A stretch of 64,000 nucleotides of DNA from JBNKZU01 sp050301795 (lineage in GTDB: Bacteria; Pseudomonadota; Gammaproteobacteria; Thiohalomonadales; Thiohalomonadaceae). The stretch is taken from NCBI GenBank assembly GCA_050301795.1, contig JBNKZU010000014.1:1-64000 (forward strand). Reading direction: 5' to 3'. Each line of letters begins with the position of its first letter. The first letter of the stretch is position 1. The translations under genes and the position numbers were made by a program. The notes below the pieces were generated by a model, which worked only from the letters and a program-made list of their open reading frames with translations, had not been told where the DNA came from and did not search any database. Positions 56,054-64,000 of this stretch are shown piece after piece.

Positions 56054-56869
56054 ATGGATCGGATACTCATTTCAATCTCTCTTATTCTCTATTTTGCTGC
56101 TGCGACGACGCTGCTACTCAGGCTCAAGAGCAGTATCGGCAGTCGCGTCAAGACTAAAATCATTGCAGAGGTACTGGGTCTGGTTGCAATCCCGCTTCAC
56201 GGGTTGGCACTATATGAAATGATGGCAGGCACAAATGGCCTGAACCTCTCATTTTTTCTGGTTCTATCACTAACCGCCTGGTTGACCAATCTTATTGTCC
56301 TTGTTGTCGCTATCTGGCGACCTGTTGAGAATCTTGGCCTATTAACGCTGCCCTTTGCGGTCATCGTATTGATTTTACAACTAATGTCATCCACACCAAC
56401 CGAAGTAGCGGTTCAGGTTTCTGCTGGATTAGAGTTTCATATCACAATTTCGATCCTCTCTTATGTATTGCTCTCTATCGCCGCGTTTCAGGCTGTGCTT
56501 CTGGCGATTCAGAACCACCAACTGAGAAGTCATAAGCTTAGAGGGTTTATCCAGTTTTTACCCCCGCTTGAATCAATGGAGTCTCTACTGTTCGAGATTA
56601 TCGGGCTGGGCTATATCCTGCTCAGTATCTCTTTACTCTCCGGTGCCACCTATATTGAGAATATTGTTGCACAACACCTGATACATAAAACGCTGTTATC
56701 GATCTCTGCCTGGGTTGTCTTCGCCATTTTGATCTGGGGACGCTGGCGCTTTGGCTGGAGAGGCAAAACAGCTGTACGCTGGACGATCTCAGGATTCCTG
56801 GTATTAATGCTGGCCTATTTTGGAAGCAAGATGGTGCAGGAGTTAATTCTCGGTAGAATGCCAACTTGA
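56054..56869 (+). CDS. ypjD: Cytochrome c assembly-type inner membrane protein CorE/YpjD
   Basis: A 271-residue protein with about eight membrane spans and a CcsA-like (cytochrome c assembly) domain. In E. coli the homologue lies between ffh and corB, as here, and is called CorE. It has CAGGTGG just before the ATG. The role of this branch, metal efflux or haem handling, is not settled. Confidence 0.85.
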   Translation: MDRILISISLILYFAAATTLLLRLKSSIGSRVKTKIIAEVLGLVAIPLHGLALYEMMAGTNGLNLSFFLVLSLTAWLTNLIVLVVAIWRPVENLGLLTLPFAVIVLILQLMSSTPTEVAVQVSAGLEFHITISILSYVLLSIAAFQAVLLAIQNHQLRSHKLRGFIQFLPPLESMESLLFEIIGLGYILLSISLLSGATYIENIVAQHLIHKTLLSISAWVVFAILIWGRWRFGWRGKTAVRWTISGFLVLMLAYFGSKMVQELILGRMPT

Positions 56870-56928
56870 CATAAAGAGTCAGGCAGATTCTAATTTCTGC
56901 CTATCTGATATTACAGGGTCAATTATTT

Positions 56929-58197
56929 TTGTTAGACGACATACACATAAGTACCTTATTTGGATTACTTATTCTTCTGATATTTTTATCTGCATTTTTC
57001 TCAGGCTCTGAAACCGGCTTACTTAGTCTTAATCGTTACCGCCTGAAGCATTTGTCAAAAAATAGCGATAATAAAGGCGCAATACGTGCTGCAAAGCTAC
57101 TCAAAAGACCTGATCGACTTATCGGGATCATTCTTCTTGGGAATAATTTTGTAAATATCTTTGCATCTGCCATAGCAACAATCATCGCCATCCGTTTACT
57201 TGGTGAGAATGGATTAATGGTTGCAACTCTATTACTGACGATTGTGATCTTAATCTTTGCAGAGATAACGCCGAAAACGCTAGCAGCATTGCAACCAGAA
57301 AAGATTGCATTTCCCGCTACCTTTATCCTGGCTCCACTTTTGAAGCTCTTTTATCCCCTTGTCTGGATAATCAACACCATCCCCAACGGGATTATCCGAC
57401 TGTTCGGCTTTTCTGCTGAACAACAGGCACACCATAGCCTGAGTCAGGATGAGTTACGAACTATCGTTCATGAAGCTGGCTCGCGTATTAGTAAGAAACA
57501 TCAATCCATGCTCCTGAGTATCTTTGACCTCGAAAAGGTAACCGTTGACGACATTATGGTTCCCAGAAACGAGATTATGGGTATTAATCTTGATGATGAG
57601 TGGTCGACTATTCAGGCTCAACTCCATACAGCGCAACATACTCGCTTGCCCGTTTATCATGGCGATATCAATAATATGGTCGGTATTCTCCATATTCGAA
57701 AATATATTGCTCAATATCAACAAAAAGAGTTTGGAAAAGAGAGCATACCAAACATCGTTAAAGAGCCTTATTACATACCTGAAGGTACACCCCTCAATAC
57801 GCAGCTAATGAACTTCCAGCGTAATAAACGACGTATTGGACTTGTAGTTGACGAGTATGGCGACATTCAGGGGCTTGCCACAATCGACGATATTCTCGAA
57901 GAGATCGTTGGTGAATTTACGACAGATCCTTCTGATAACATCAAAGAGGTTCATCCTCAGGAGGATGGAACCTTCCTTATTGATGGTGCAATCTCTATCC
58001 GAGAACTCAACAGATTGTTTAAATGGAAGCTCGATACCAATGGCCCTAAAACACTCAATGGAATGATCCTTGAATATATGGAAACCATTCCCGATGCGGG
58101 AACCAGCCTGAGACTTGAAGAGCACCCGGTAGAGGTTGTTCAAACCACCAACAGTGCTATAAAAACCGTACGAATCGATCCAAGTGTACAGCCATGA
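56929..58197 (+). CDS. corB: CorB-type transporter (CNNM/HlyC-CorC family)
   Basis: A 422-residue Mg2+/Co2+ efflux-type protein. The N-terminal DUF21 membrane domain (SAFFSGSETGLLSLNRYRLKHL) is followed by a CBS-domain pair (around MVPRNEIMGIN and GDIQGLATIDDILEE) and a CorC_HlyC domain. The start is a TTG (no ATG nearby). The old name hemolysin reflects the domain name only; this is not a toxin. It follows ypjD. Confidence 0.92.
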   Translation: MLDDIHISTLFGLLILLIFLSAFFSGSETGLLSLNRYRLKHLSKNSDNKGAIRAAKLLKRPDRLIGIILLGNNFVNIFASAIATIIAIRLLGENGLMVATLLLTIVILIFAEITPKTLAALQPEKIAFPATFILAPLLKLFYPLVWIINTIPNGIIRLFGFSAEQQAHHSLSQDELRTIVHEAGSRISKKHQSMLLSIFDLEKVTVDDIMVPRNEIMGINLDDEWSTIQAQLHTAQHTRLPVYHGDINNMVGILHIRKYIAQYQQKEFGKESIPNIVKEPYYIPEGTPLNTQLMNFQRNKRRIGLVVDEYGDIQGLATIDDILEEIVGEFTTDPSDNIKEVHPQEDGTFLIDGAISIRELNRLFKWKLDTNGPKTLNGMILEYMETIPDAGTSLRLEEHPVEVVQTTNSAIKTVRIDPSVQP

Positions 58198-58321
58198 TTG
58201 AGGACACTATCTTTCGCGCTCAACTAAAAATGTGATTCATTGCTTAGCGCATAACAAATTAATTGCGCTTTTTAGAGATTACGTTAACAATGATCCAATA
58301 AGTAACTGAAATCAGTAAACC

Positions 58322-58921
58322 GTGGCACAAATAAAAGTCCTCTTTAAGGATAAACAATTAAAAATACATCAACTTACTGATGACGAAGCTGTTATCGGTA
58401 GTGATCGTGATTGCAACATCTTTATCGATAGTCTTGCGATAAAACCTCAACATGCCATTATTATTGGTAAAACAGCTCATCCAATCCTTCGTGTGATCCA
58501 CGCCGAGAACCCAGTGCTCATTGATGGAAAAGAGACAATTGAAGCACAACTCTCCAATGGTGATGTCTTTGTTATCGGCAAACACACCTTTGTTTTTGAG
58601 GCTGAAGAAGACTCCTCTGAACAGAAGAGTGAATCGATCTTTAAACATGAGAAAAAACAGGATGAAGCTTGGTTGCAGATCTTAAGTGGTCCTAATCTCG
58701 GTAAAACCATCAACCTTCATCGCAAGCTTACCAATATCGGCAAAGCGGGCGTCCAGTTGGAGGTTATCGCACACCGTGGTGAGGGTTATTTCATCTCTCA
58801 TTTAGAGGGAATATATATCCCTACCCTAAACGGCGAACCCATAGGTGAGTCATCACATAAACTTAACCATGGTGATATCATCGTTATCGGTAAGATTGAG
58901 CTTCTCTTTTCAATCGCTTAA
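58322..58921 (+). CDS. Tandem FHA-domain protein
   Basis: A 199-residue protein starting at GTG. Residues about 5-90 form a forkhead-associated domain (VIGSDRDCNIFIDSLAIKPQHAI), and the second half (LQILSGPNLGKTINLHRKL, ending with NHGDIIVIGKIELLFS) is a second, more diverged FHA. The proteins bind phosphothreonine peptides, so it may read a Ser/Thr kinase signal, but no kinase is in the window. Converges on radA. Confidence 0.8.
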   Translation: MAQIKVLFKDKQLKIHQLTDDEAVIGSDRDCNIFIDSLAIKPQHAIIIGKTAHPILRVIHAENPVLIDGKETIEAQLSNGDVFVIGKHTFVFEAEEDSSEQKSESIFKHEKKQDEAWLQILSGPNLGKTINLHRKLTNIGKAGVQLEVIAHRGEGYFISHLEGIYIPTLNGEPIGESSHKLNHGDIIVIGKIELLFSIA

Positions 58922-58925
58922 TGAA

Positions 58926-60290
58926 CTAGATCGCCTGAAATAGATCGGCAAGGCGCTCAACCCCTGTAACTTCAATATTGGCAACACCCTTTTTAGGAAC
59001 ATTCCCGGCGGGGACTATTGCGCGACTAAATCCATGTTTTGCGGCTTCATTTAAGCGCTCCATGCCATTCGGTACGGGTCGAATCTCACCTGCCAAACCC
59101 ACCTCGCCAAAAACGATCATCTCCTTTGGGAGAACCTTATTACGTAGACTTGAATAGATCGCTGTCAAAAGTGCTAGGTCTGCGGCTGTTTCACTAACGC
59201 GAACACCACCAACGACATTAACAAAAACATCTTGATCATAGGTCGCGATCCCACCATGTCGATGTAATACAGCCAGCAACATCGCGAGTCGATTCTGCTC
59301 CAACCCGACCGTGACACGACGTGGATTGCCCAAATGACTCTCATCGACTAGCGATTGAACCTCAACCAGCAGTGGACGACTCCCCTCAACCGTCACCATA
59401 ACTGAGCTCCCTGGAATTTGTGCGTTTCGATTTGACAGAAAAAGTGCGGATGGATTCACCACCTCTTTTAGTCCCATATCAGTCATCGCGAACACACCCA
59501 ATTCATTTACAGCACCAAAACGGTTCTTGAAGGCGCGAATAACTCGAAAGCGACTACTACTGTCCCCTTCGAAATAGAGCACTGTATCGACCATATGCTC
59601 CAATACACGCGGCCCGGCAAGTTGTCCGTCCTTCGTGACATGCCCAACAATGAATAGCGATATCCCACTACGTTTTGAGAATCTCACCAACTGGGCACTA
59701 CACTCTCTGACCTGTGCAACTGAACCGGGTGCTGATTGCATCTGATCGGAGTAGACCGTCTGAATCGAGTCAACCACCATCACCGATGGTCGCTCCTGAT
59801 TTGCATGCTGAATAATCTGTTCGACCTGAGTCTCTGCAAGAATACGGATGCCTTGCGTTGAGAGCGTAAGGCGTTGTGCTCTGAGGCTAATCTGCTGGGG
59901 AGATTCTTCACCACTGATATAGAGTACTGAGTTATTACCGCCAATCTTAGATAGCGTCTGAAGCAGTAGTGTCGATTTTCCTATTCCAGGATCACCCCCG
60001 ATCAACACGACCGATCCGGGAACCATACCCCCTCCGAGAACACGGTCAAACTCTCCAATACCTAATGGATAGCGTTTAACATCATCAGCCGTTATCTCAC
60101 TGAGATCCTGTACTTTGTCATTAACTGCAACCCCTGCATAGCCGCCGAAACGCTCACGCGCAGCTGAAACAGGTGCAGTAACAACCCTTTCGAGGCTATT
60201 CCATTCACCACACTCACCACACTGACCTGCCCACTTTGGAAAAGAGGCTCCACAGTTGTTACAACAATATTGGGTTTTATCCTTCGCCAC
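58926..60290 (-). CDS. radA: DNA repair protein RadA
   Basis: A branch-migration ATPase for recombination. Zinc finger CCNNCGASFPKWAGQCGECGEW, Walker A GGDPGIGKSTLLLQ, the RadA motif KNRFG and a Lon-like C-terminal domain are present. It has 454 residues. The start is a GTG whose first base ends the Nudix stop (TAGTG), with AAAGGA before it. Confidence 0.96.
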   Translation of the reverse strand: MAKDKTQYCCNNCGASFPKWAGQCGECGEWNSLERVVTAPVSAARERFGGYAGVAVNDKVQDLSEITADDVKRYPLGIGEFDRVLGGGMVPGSVVLIGGDPGIGKSTLLLQTLSKIGGNNSVLYISGEESPQQISLRAQRLTLSTQGIRILAETQVEQIIQHANQERPSVMVVDSIQTVYSDQMQSAPGSVAQVRECSAQLVRFSKRSGISLFIVGHVTKDGQLAGPRVLEHMVDTVLYFEGDSSSRFRVIRAFKNRFGAVNELGVFAMTDMGLKEVVNPSALFLSNRNAQIPGSSVMVTVEGSRPLLVEVQSLVDESHLGNPRRVTVGLEQNRLAMLLAVLHRHGGIATYDQDVFVNVVGGVRVSETAADLALLTAIYSSLRNKVLPKEMIVFGEVGLAGEIRPVPNGMERLNEAAKHGFSRAIVPAGNVPKKGVANIEVTGVERLADLFQAI

Positions 60291-60709
60291 TATCGATCCT
60301 TTATATCGGGGATGATGCCTAAGCTTTTCAGCGCAGAATCGGTTTTCTTATTGAGTTGAAGCTGGTTTAGATCATCTAGTGAGATCCACTGAGCATCATC
60401 CGCATCATCTCCGGCCGATACCTCGCCCTCTAAATAGAAGCCAAAATAGTCCAGAACGATATAGTGATATGAGTCATCTTCAGCGATATATTCAAAGTGG
60501 TAGCATAGATCCCCAACAGCGATGGATATACCGGTCTCTTCTAAGACCTCACGTTTAACGGCTGATTTCAGAGATTCTCCACGTTCAACACGGCCGCCCG
60601 GGACAGACCACTCACCTTGATATGGTTCATTTCCGCGCTTAACCAGCAGGATTGAACCATCACGAACTACAATGGCGCCAATACCTAATTCGGGAGATCG
60701 CGTCATCAA
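60290..60709 (-). CDS. Nudix hydrolase
   Basis: A 139-residue pyrophosphohydrolase with a clear Nudix box GGRVERGESLKSAVKREVLEETGI (first 20 residues checked for the G-x5-E-x7-R-E-V-x-E-E-x-G pattern). Substrate unknown; similarity to ADP-ribose and nucleotide hydrolases is likely. It overlaps radA by one base (stop/start), suggesting an operon. Confidence 0.9.
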   Translation of the reverse strand: MMTRSPELGIGAIVVRDGSILLVKRGNEPYQGEWSVPGGRVERGESLKSAVKREVLEETGISIAVGDLCYHFEYIAEDDSYHYIVLDYFGFYLEGEVSAGDDADDAQWISLDDLNQLQLNKKTDSALKSLGIIPDIKDR

Positions 60710-60742
60710 ACTAAACTGAGTAATAAACTGGTCATTTGTTTC

Positions 60743-61207
60743 CTACCCGTTCATCCGAATAACGCCGGTGACGATACCCAGGATCTGAACCTCCTCATTC
60801 CGTAGATAGATCGGCTCCATCTCAGGATTCGCCGGTTGCAGACGAATACCATCCTTTTCGATGTAGAAGCGCTTTAAGGTCACCTTTTCGCCATTAATCA
60901 TTGCAACGACCGACTGCCCGTTCTCTGCGCTTTCGCGTTTTTCGATAACAACAATATCGCCATCCTCAATATTGTCATCAATCATTGAATGTCCACGCAC
61001 CTTTAATGCATAGCTATTCTTTCGCACCATATTTGCAGGTATGCTCACACTGCGTTGATCTTCATTGATTTCAACCGGCAAACCGGCAGTGATCCAGCCA
61101 AGTAGCGGTATCTCTGCCATCGGTTGGGCTTGAATATCGAGTGGTTCATAATCCAACGCCCATACTGGACGATCACGTTTAGGTATTAAGTAGGCTATGT
61201 TAGTCAT
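60743..61207 (-). CDS. LexA-like S24 peptidase without DNA-binding domain
   Basis: A 154-residue protein holding only the C-terminal autoprotease part of LexA/UmuD. The cleavage site is A41-G42 in WITAGLPVE, catalytic Ser74 in GHSMID and Lys112 in VTLKRF. The first 40 residues contain no helix-turn-helix. The C-terminus looks closer to LexA than to UmuD. I see no CTG-N8-CAG SOS box upstream and no umuC nearby. It may be a RecA-responsive regulator acting by cleavage or a diverged UmuD. Divergent from psd. Confidence 0.85.
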   Translation of the reverse strand: MTNIAYLIPKRDRPVWALDYEPLDIQAQPMAEIPLLGWITAGLPVEINEDQRSVSIPANMVRKNSYALKVRGHSMIDDNIEDGDIVVIEKRESAENGQSVVAMINGEKVTLKRFYIEKDGIRLQPANPEMEPIYLRNEEVQILGIVTGVIRMNG

Positions 61208-61322
61208 ATACGTTCCCCTTTCGTTCTCTATAAGATAAACCCCTATTCCGAATTAATCAATCATTTATAGTGGAAAAGTGGTGGCTGCGTGAGATAATGC
61301 ACCGCATCAAGACATCAATACG

Positions 61323-62222
61323 ATGCGACATACATACCACCATCACTGGAATCGAATAATAACGCCGATGCTTAGCGACCAATTAAAAGCCTACCCGCAA
61401 TATCTGATGCCGGGTCACCTTATCTCCCGATTGACCCATACCCTGACCCGAATTCGATACCCCGGGTTTAAGAACAGGTTTATTCGGCTCTTTATGCAAC
61501 TGTTTAAAATTGACCTCGGTGAGGCAGAGATTAAAGCTGTTGATCAATTCGAGCACTTTAACGCCTTCTTTACACGTGCTCTTGAGCAGGATGCGCGACC
61601 CATTGTTTCGGCTAAAAAGGCGATCTGCTCACCTGTCGACGGTTGTGTAAGCCAGGTCGGTGCAATAAAAGATGGCGAAATATTTCAGGCAAAGGGGCAT
61701 TCATATTCGGCATTTGATTTACTGGGGGGAGATGCTGAGTTAGCGAGTGCATTCGAGAATGGTCAATTCACAACCATCTACCTCTCTCCGAAAGACTATC
61801 ATCGGATTCATATCCCGATTGACGGGACGCTTAAAGCGATGATACACGTCCCTGGACGACTCTTTAGCGTTAATCCGGCAACAACTCGAACGATTCCTCG
61901 CCTGTTTGCTCGTAATGAGCGGGTGGTATCCATCTTCGAAACTCCGGCGGGTTTAATGGCTGTGGCTAAAATTGGTGCGGTTAATGTCGGCAGTATCGAA
62001 ACGATATGGGCAGGTGAGGTGACCCCTCCGGCTGGACGTGTTGTGCGTCAATGGCACTACACCTCTGACGAGGCCATCGAATTTGCTAAAGGTGATGAAA
62101 TCGGTCGCTTTAATATGGGTTCCACGGTGATTCTATTATTCGCAAACCCAAAGGTAAGCTGGGACGAATCCTTTACCGCAGAGATGAAGGTTAAGATGGG
62201 TAGCCGAATCGCTAAGCATTAA
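61323..62222 (+). CDS. psd: Phosphatidylserine decarboxylase
   Basis: It makes phosphatidylethanolamine from phosphatidylserine. The 299-residue proenzyme self-cleaves at G266-S267 in NMGSTV to make the pyruvoyl group; the conserved D-H pair is in PVDGCVSQVG and YHRIHIPIDG. The first 15 residues (MRHTYHHHWNRI) are unusual, and the ATG at 61368 (MLSDQLKAYPQYLMP) is a possible true start. Ends overlapping epmA's end by a few bases. Confidence 0.93.
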   Translation: MRHTYHHHWNRIITPMLSDQLKAYPQYLMPGHLISRLTHTLTRIRYPGFKNRFIRLFMQLFKIDLGEAEIKAVDQFEHFNAFFTRALEQDARPIVSAKKAICSPVDGCVSQVGAIKDGEIFQAKGHSYSAFDLLGGDAELASAFENGQFTTIYLSPKDYHRIHIPIDGTLKAMIHVPGRLFSVNPATTRTIPRLFARNERVVSIFETPAGLMAVAKIGAVNVGSIETIWAGEVTPPAGRVVRQWHYTSDEAIEFAKGDEIGRFNMGSTVILLFANPKVSWDESFTAEMKVKMGSRIAKH

Positions 62223-63181
62223 GCATTATCGTAGGTGAAGCTCATCACCTCATCGATACTCTTTTTGCCCAATGTGACCATTATCAGACGATCTAAGCCT
62301 ACTGCCACACCTGATGACTCCGGCATGCCACTACTTAATGCACTAAGCAGATTTTCATCCAGTGGGATCTCGTTTAAGCCTAACGACTTGCGCTGATCAT
62401 TCTCTGCATTAAAACGCCTTCTCTGTTCAGTCGCATCAACAAGTTCTCCAAACCCGTTTGCCAGTTCAATCCCTTGAAAATAGAGCTCAAACCGCTCAGC
62501 AACATCAGGGTTATCGGGGTTTATTCTTGCGAGTGCAGCTTGATCCGCAGGATAGTCGGTAATAAAGGTCGCATGCCCCATGCCTAGATTCGGTTCAACA
62601 AGATGAGTCATCAGTAGATCGAGCCATTGGTGCCGGTTTAAATCCAAGCTGATCGTGATTCCATGATTTGTTGCTGCGTCTTTAAGATCCTCAATCGACG
62701 CTGTGAGCGGATCAATTGAAACATGGTTTATAAACGCCTGCTGATAACTGAGAAACTGTGTTGTTCCAATACGCTGATAGCGATTGACGATCTCATGAAA
62801 AAGGGCATCAAGCTCCTGCATCAATTGTTGGTAGGAATAGCCAGGATGATACCACTCCAACATTGTAAATTCGGGATTATGCCGCTTGCCGCGCTCTCCT
62901 TGCCGAAAAACCTTACAGATCTGGAATATTGCGCCATATCCTGAGGCCAATAGTCGTTTCATCGCAAACTCAGGAGAGGTTTGAAGGTATCGCTTAACGT
63001 CAGTCGATCGCGTATAAAAGCTCTCAATATGGGGATCAGGAATGGACGCGGTGGAGAGGATTGGCGTCTCTACCTCCAGTAGTCCTCTTGAGTGAAAAAA
63101 AGCCCGTATTGCATTTAGGATACGGGCTCTTTCGACTAAGGTCTCTCTAGTGGCAACAGGTTGCCAGTTGAGGCTATCCAT
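62219..63181 (-). CDS. epmA: EF-P beta-lysine ligase EpmA
   Basis: It attaches (R)-beta-lysine to Lys34 of EF-P. It is a 320-residue truncated lysyl-tRNA-synthetase-like protein with class II motifs (FRQGERGKRHNPEFTMLEWY; SGVAVGLDRLIM) but no anticodon-binding domain. It directly follows efp (6-base gap). Confidence 0.96.
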   Translation of the reverse strand: MDSLNWQPVATRETLVERARILNAIRAFFHSRGLLEVETPILSTASIPDPHIESFYTRSTDVKRYLQTSPEFAMKRLLASGYGAIFQICKVFRQGERGKRHNPEFTMLEWYHPGYSYQQLMQELDALFHEIVNRYQRIGTTQFLSYQQAFINHVSIDPLTASIEDLKDAATNHGITISLDLNRHQWLDLLMTHLVEPNLGMGHATFITDYPADQAALARINPDNPDVAERFELYFQGIELANGFGELVDATEQRRRFNAENDQRKSLGLNEIPLDENLLSALSSGMPESSGVAVGLDRLIMVTLGKKSIDEVMSFTYDNA

Positions 63182-63187
63182 GAAGCG

Positions 63188-63757
63188 CTAGTCACGTACA
63201 CGAGAAATGTAATCACCAGTACGGGTATCGATTTTAAGTTGATCACCAATATCAACAAATAGTGGCACCATGACAACAGCACCTGTCTCAACGGTTGCAG
63301 GCTTGGTTGCACCAGTTGCGGTATCTCCGCGTATTCCTGGGTCGGTATTGGTTACGGTCAAGACGACATGATTGGGAGCCGTTACACTGATTAGAGCACC
63401 ATTCCAAGTGGTTACTGTGATCACATCCTGCTCTTTAAGCCATTTCTTCTCTTCACCGACCACATCAGCATCGGCAGCGAGTTGCTCAAATGTCGACTCA
63501 TCCATAAAGTGCCACTGCTCTCCATCATTGTAGAGATACTGCATATCTCTATCCATTACATCAGCCGCTTCAACTGACTCGCCCGATTTAAAGGTTTTTT
63601 CGACGACGCGACCGGTTTTCAGATTACGAATCTTCACCCGGTTGAATGCCTGACCTTTTCCAGGCTTCACAAACTCGTTTTCGATTATCGAACACGGATC
63701 GCCATCTATCATTATTTTTAATCCGCGTTTAAACTCATTAGTACTGTAATTGGCCAT
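63188..63757 (-). CDS. efp: Elongation factor P
   Basis: A ribosomal factor relieving stalling at polyproline. The 189-residue protein has the modification site Lys34 in KPGKGQAFNR, the same numbering as in E. coli, and three beta-barrel domains. It forms a cluster with epmA and the divergent epmB, so beta-lysylation is expected. Confidence 0.97.
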   Translation of the reverse strand: MANYSTNEFKRGLKIMIDGDPCSIIENEFVKPGKGQAFNRVKIRNLKTGRVVEKTFKSGESVEAADVMDRDMQYLYNDGEQWHFMDESTFEQLAADADVVGEEKKWLKEQDVITVTTWNGALISVTAPNHVVLTVTNTDPGIRGDTATGATKPATVETGAVVMVPLFVDIGDQLKIDTRTGDYISRVRD

Positions 63758-63802
63758 AACGCCTTACGCCTCATCAAATAGCTCGAAGATTAACAAGCTG
63801 AC

Positions 63803-63808
63803 TATAAT
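63803..63808 (+). promoter_or_regulatory. Consensus -10 box for epmB
   Basis: TATAAT lies 16 bases before the epmB ATG. No good -35 is seen at 17 bases upstream. It supports transcription starting close to the ATG at 63825. Confidence 0.5.
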
Positions 63809-63824
63809 ACCCCGTTACATCGAT

Positions 63825-64000
63825 ATGAAAAAAGGCCAATTATTGGATTATTCAGATTTTAATCAGATGCAAGTAGATCTAAACCACTGCCGAGAGGCTG
63901 ATCGCCATTTTCCGTTTAAAGCGCCAGCACACTATATGGAGGCGATCGACCCGACAGATCCTGATGATCCGCTTTTACGACAGATCCTTCCCACCATTGA
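63825..64000 (+). CDS. epmB: EF-P lysine 2,3-aminomutase EpmB, N-terminal part
   Basis: A partial gene running off the right edge. It makes the (R)-beta-lysine used by EpmA. The translation includes FPFKAPAHYMEAID and DPDDPLLRQILP, matching the N-terminal part of the lysine-2,3-aminomutase-like family; the radical SAM motif lies beyond the window. The start ATG at 63825 is chosen from the preceding TATAAT; the frame remains open upstream. Divergent from efp. Confidence 0.9.
   Translation, partial: MKKGQLLDYSDFNQMQVDLNHCREADRHFPFKAPAHYMEAIDPTDPDDPLLRQILPTI

Noticed and set aside
56929..58197. Possible hemolysin because of the HlyC/CorC domain name
   Set aside because: The domain architecture (DUF21, CBS pair, CorC_HlyC) is an ion transporter; hemolysin is a historical label.
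61208..61322. SOS box upstream of the S24 peptidase
   Set aside because: No CTGT-N8-ACAG sequence is present in the intergenic region.

Overview
The window is a stretch of gammaproteobacterial chromosome. The organism is clearly not an enteric, since gene orders mix those of Pseudomonas and E. coli. Evidence includes an E. coli-type Asd, leuC-leuD-leuB-asd beside a LysR gene, prmB and aroC beside an MFS gene, gloB-yafS-rnhA-dnaQ with mltD, ffh with corE and corB, tig-clpP-clpX-lon-hupB-ppiD, and efp with epmA and epmB. Base composition looks moderate (mid-40s percent G+C by eye). HemN, a bacteriohemerythrin and small c-type cytochromes fit a free-living respiratory bacterium that meets low oxygen. 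I cannot name the genus.

Layout. 1-6.3 kb: leucine biosynthesis and asd on the minus strand, with a divergent LysR regulator and a coupled unknown gene. 6.4-13.1 kb: a minus-strand run of phosphoesterase, MFS carrier, aroC, hemN, a small protein, prmB and mog. 13.4-15.9 kb: the three-gene AmmeMemoRadiSam set, arranged divergently around a short intergenic region with evenly spaced GTAACC hexamers. 16-19.2 kb: orn, a STE24 protease, a cytochrome c and rsgA. 19.3-26.4 kb: DNA metabolism (recR, ybaB, dnaX, yoaA, dnaQ, rnhA) plus the 4.5S RNA. 26.4-29.3 kb: gloB, mltD and a 55-residue DUF3330-like protein.

29.3-36.7 kb holds an overlapping minus-strand operon: the peptide importer YejABEF followed by a DHH phosphoesterase and a HIT-superfamily enzyme. 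This looks like an importer joined to enzymes acting on nucleotides, and I consider it one of the two most interesting systems here; the other is AmmeMemoRadiSam. fabI is divergent from it. 37.6-39.8 kb is a small AT-rich accessory patch: a broken REP-type transposase, short direct repeats, an unknown secreted protein, and a frameshifted remnant resembling RTX toxin acyltransferases (HlyC family).

39.8-64 kb returns to core genes: lemA and an M48 protease, a dicarboxylate/amino acid symporter, ppiD, tRNA-Asp, tRNA-Val, hupB, lon, clpX, clpP, tig and tRNA-Leu; a bacteriohemerythrin, ffh, a phosphodiesterase, corE, corB, a double-FHA protein, radA, a Nudix protein, an S24 peptidase lacking a DNA-binding domain, psd, epmA, efp, and the start of epmB at the window edge.

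Other notable points are a dnaX A-tract with a stop codon placed to make the short gamma subunit, and several start sites that differ from the longest reading frame (orn TTG, yejF GTG, leuC, lon, ste24).
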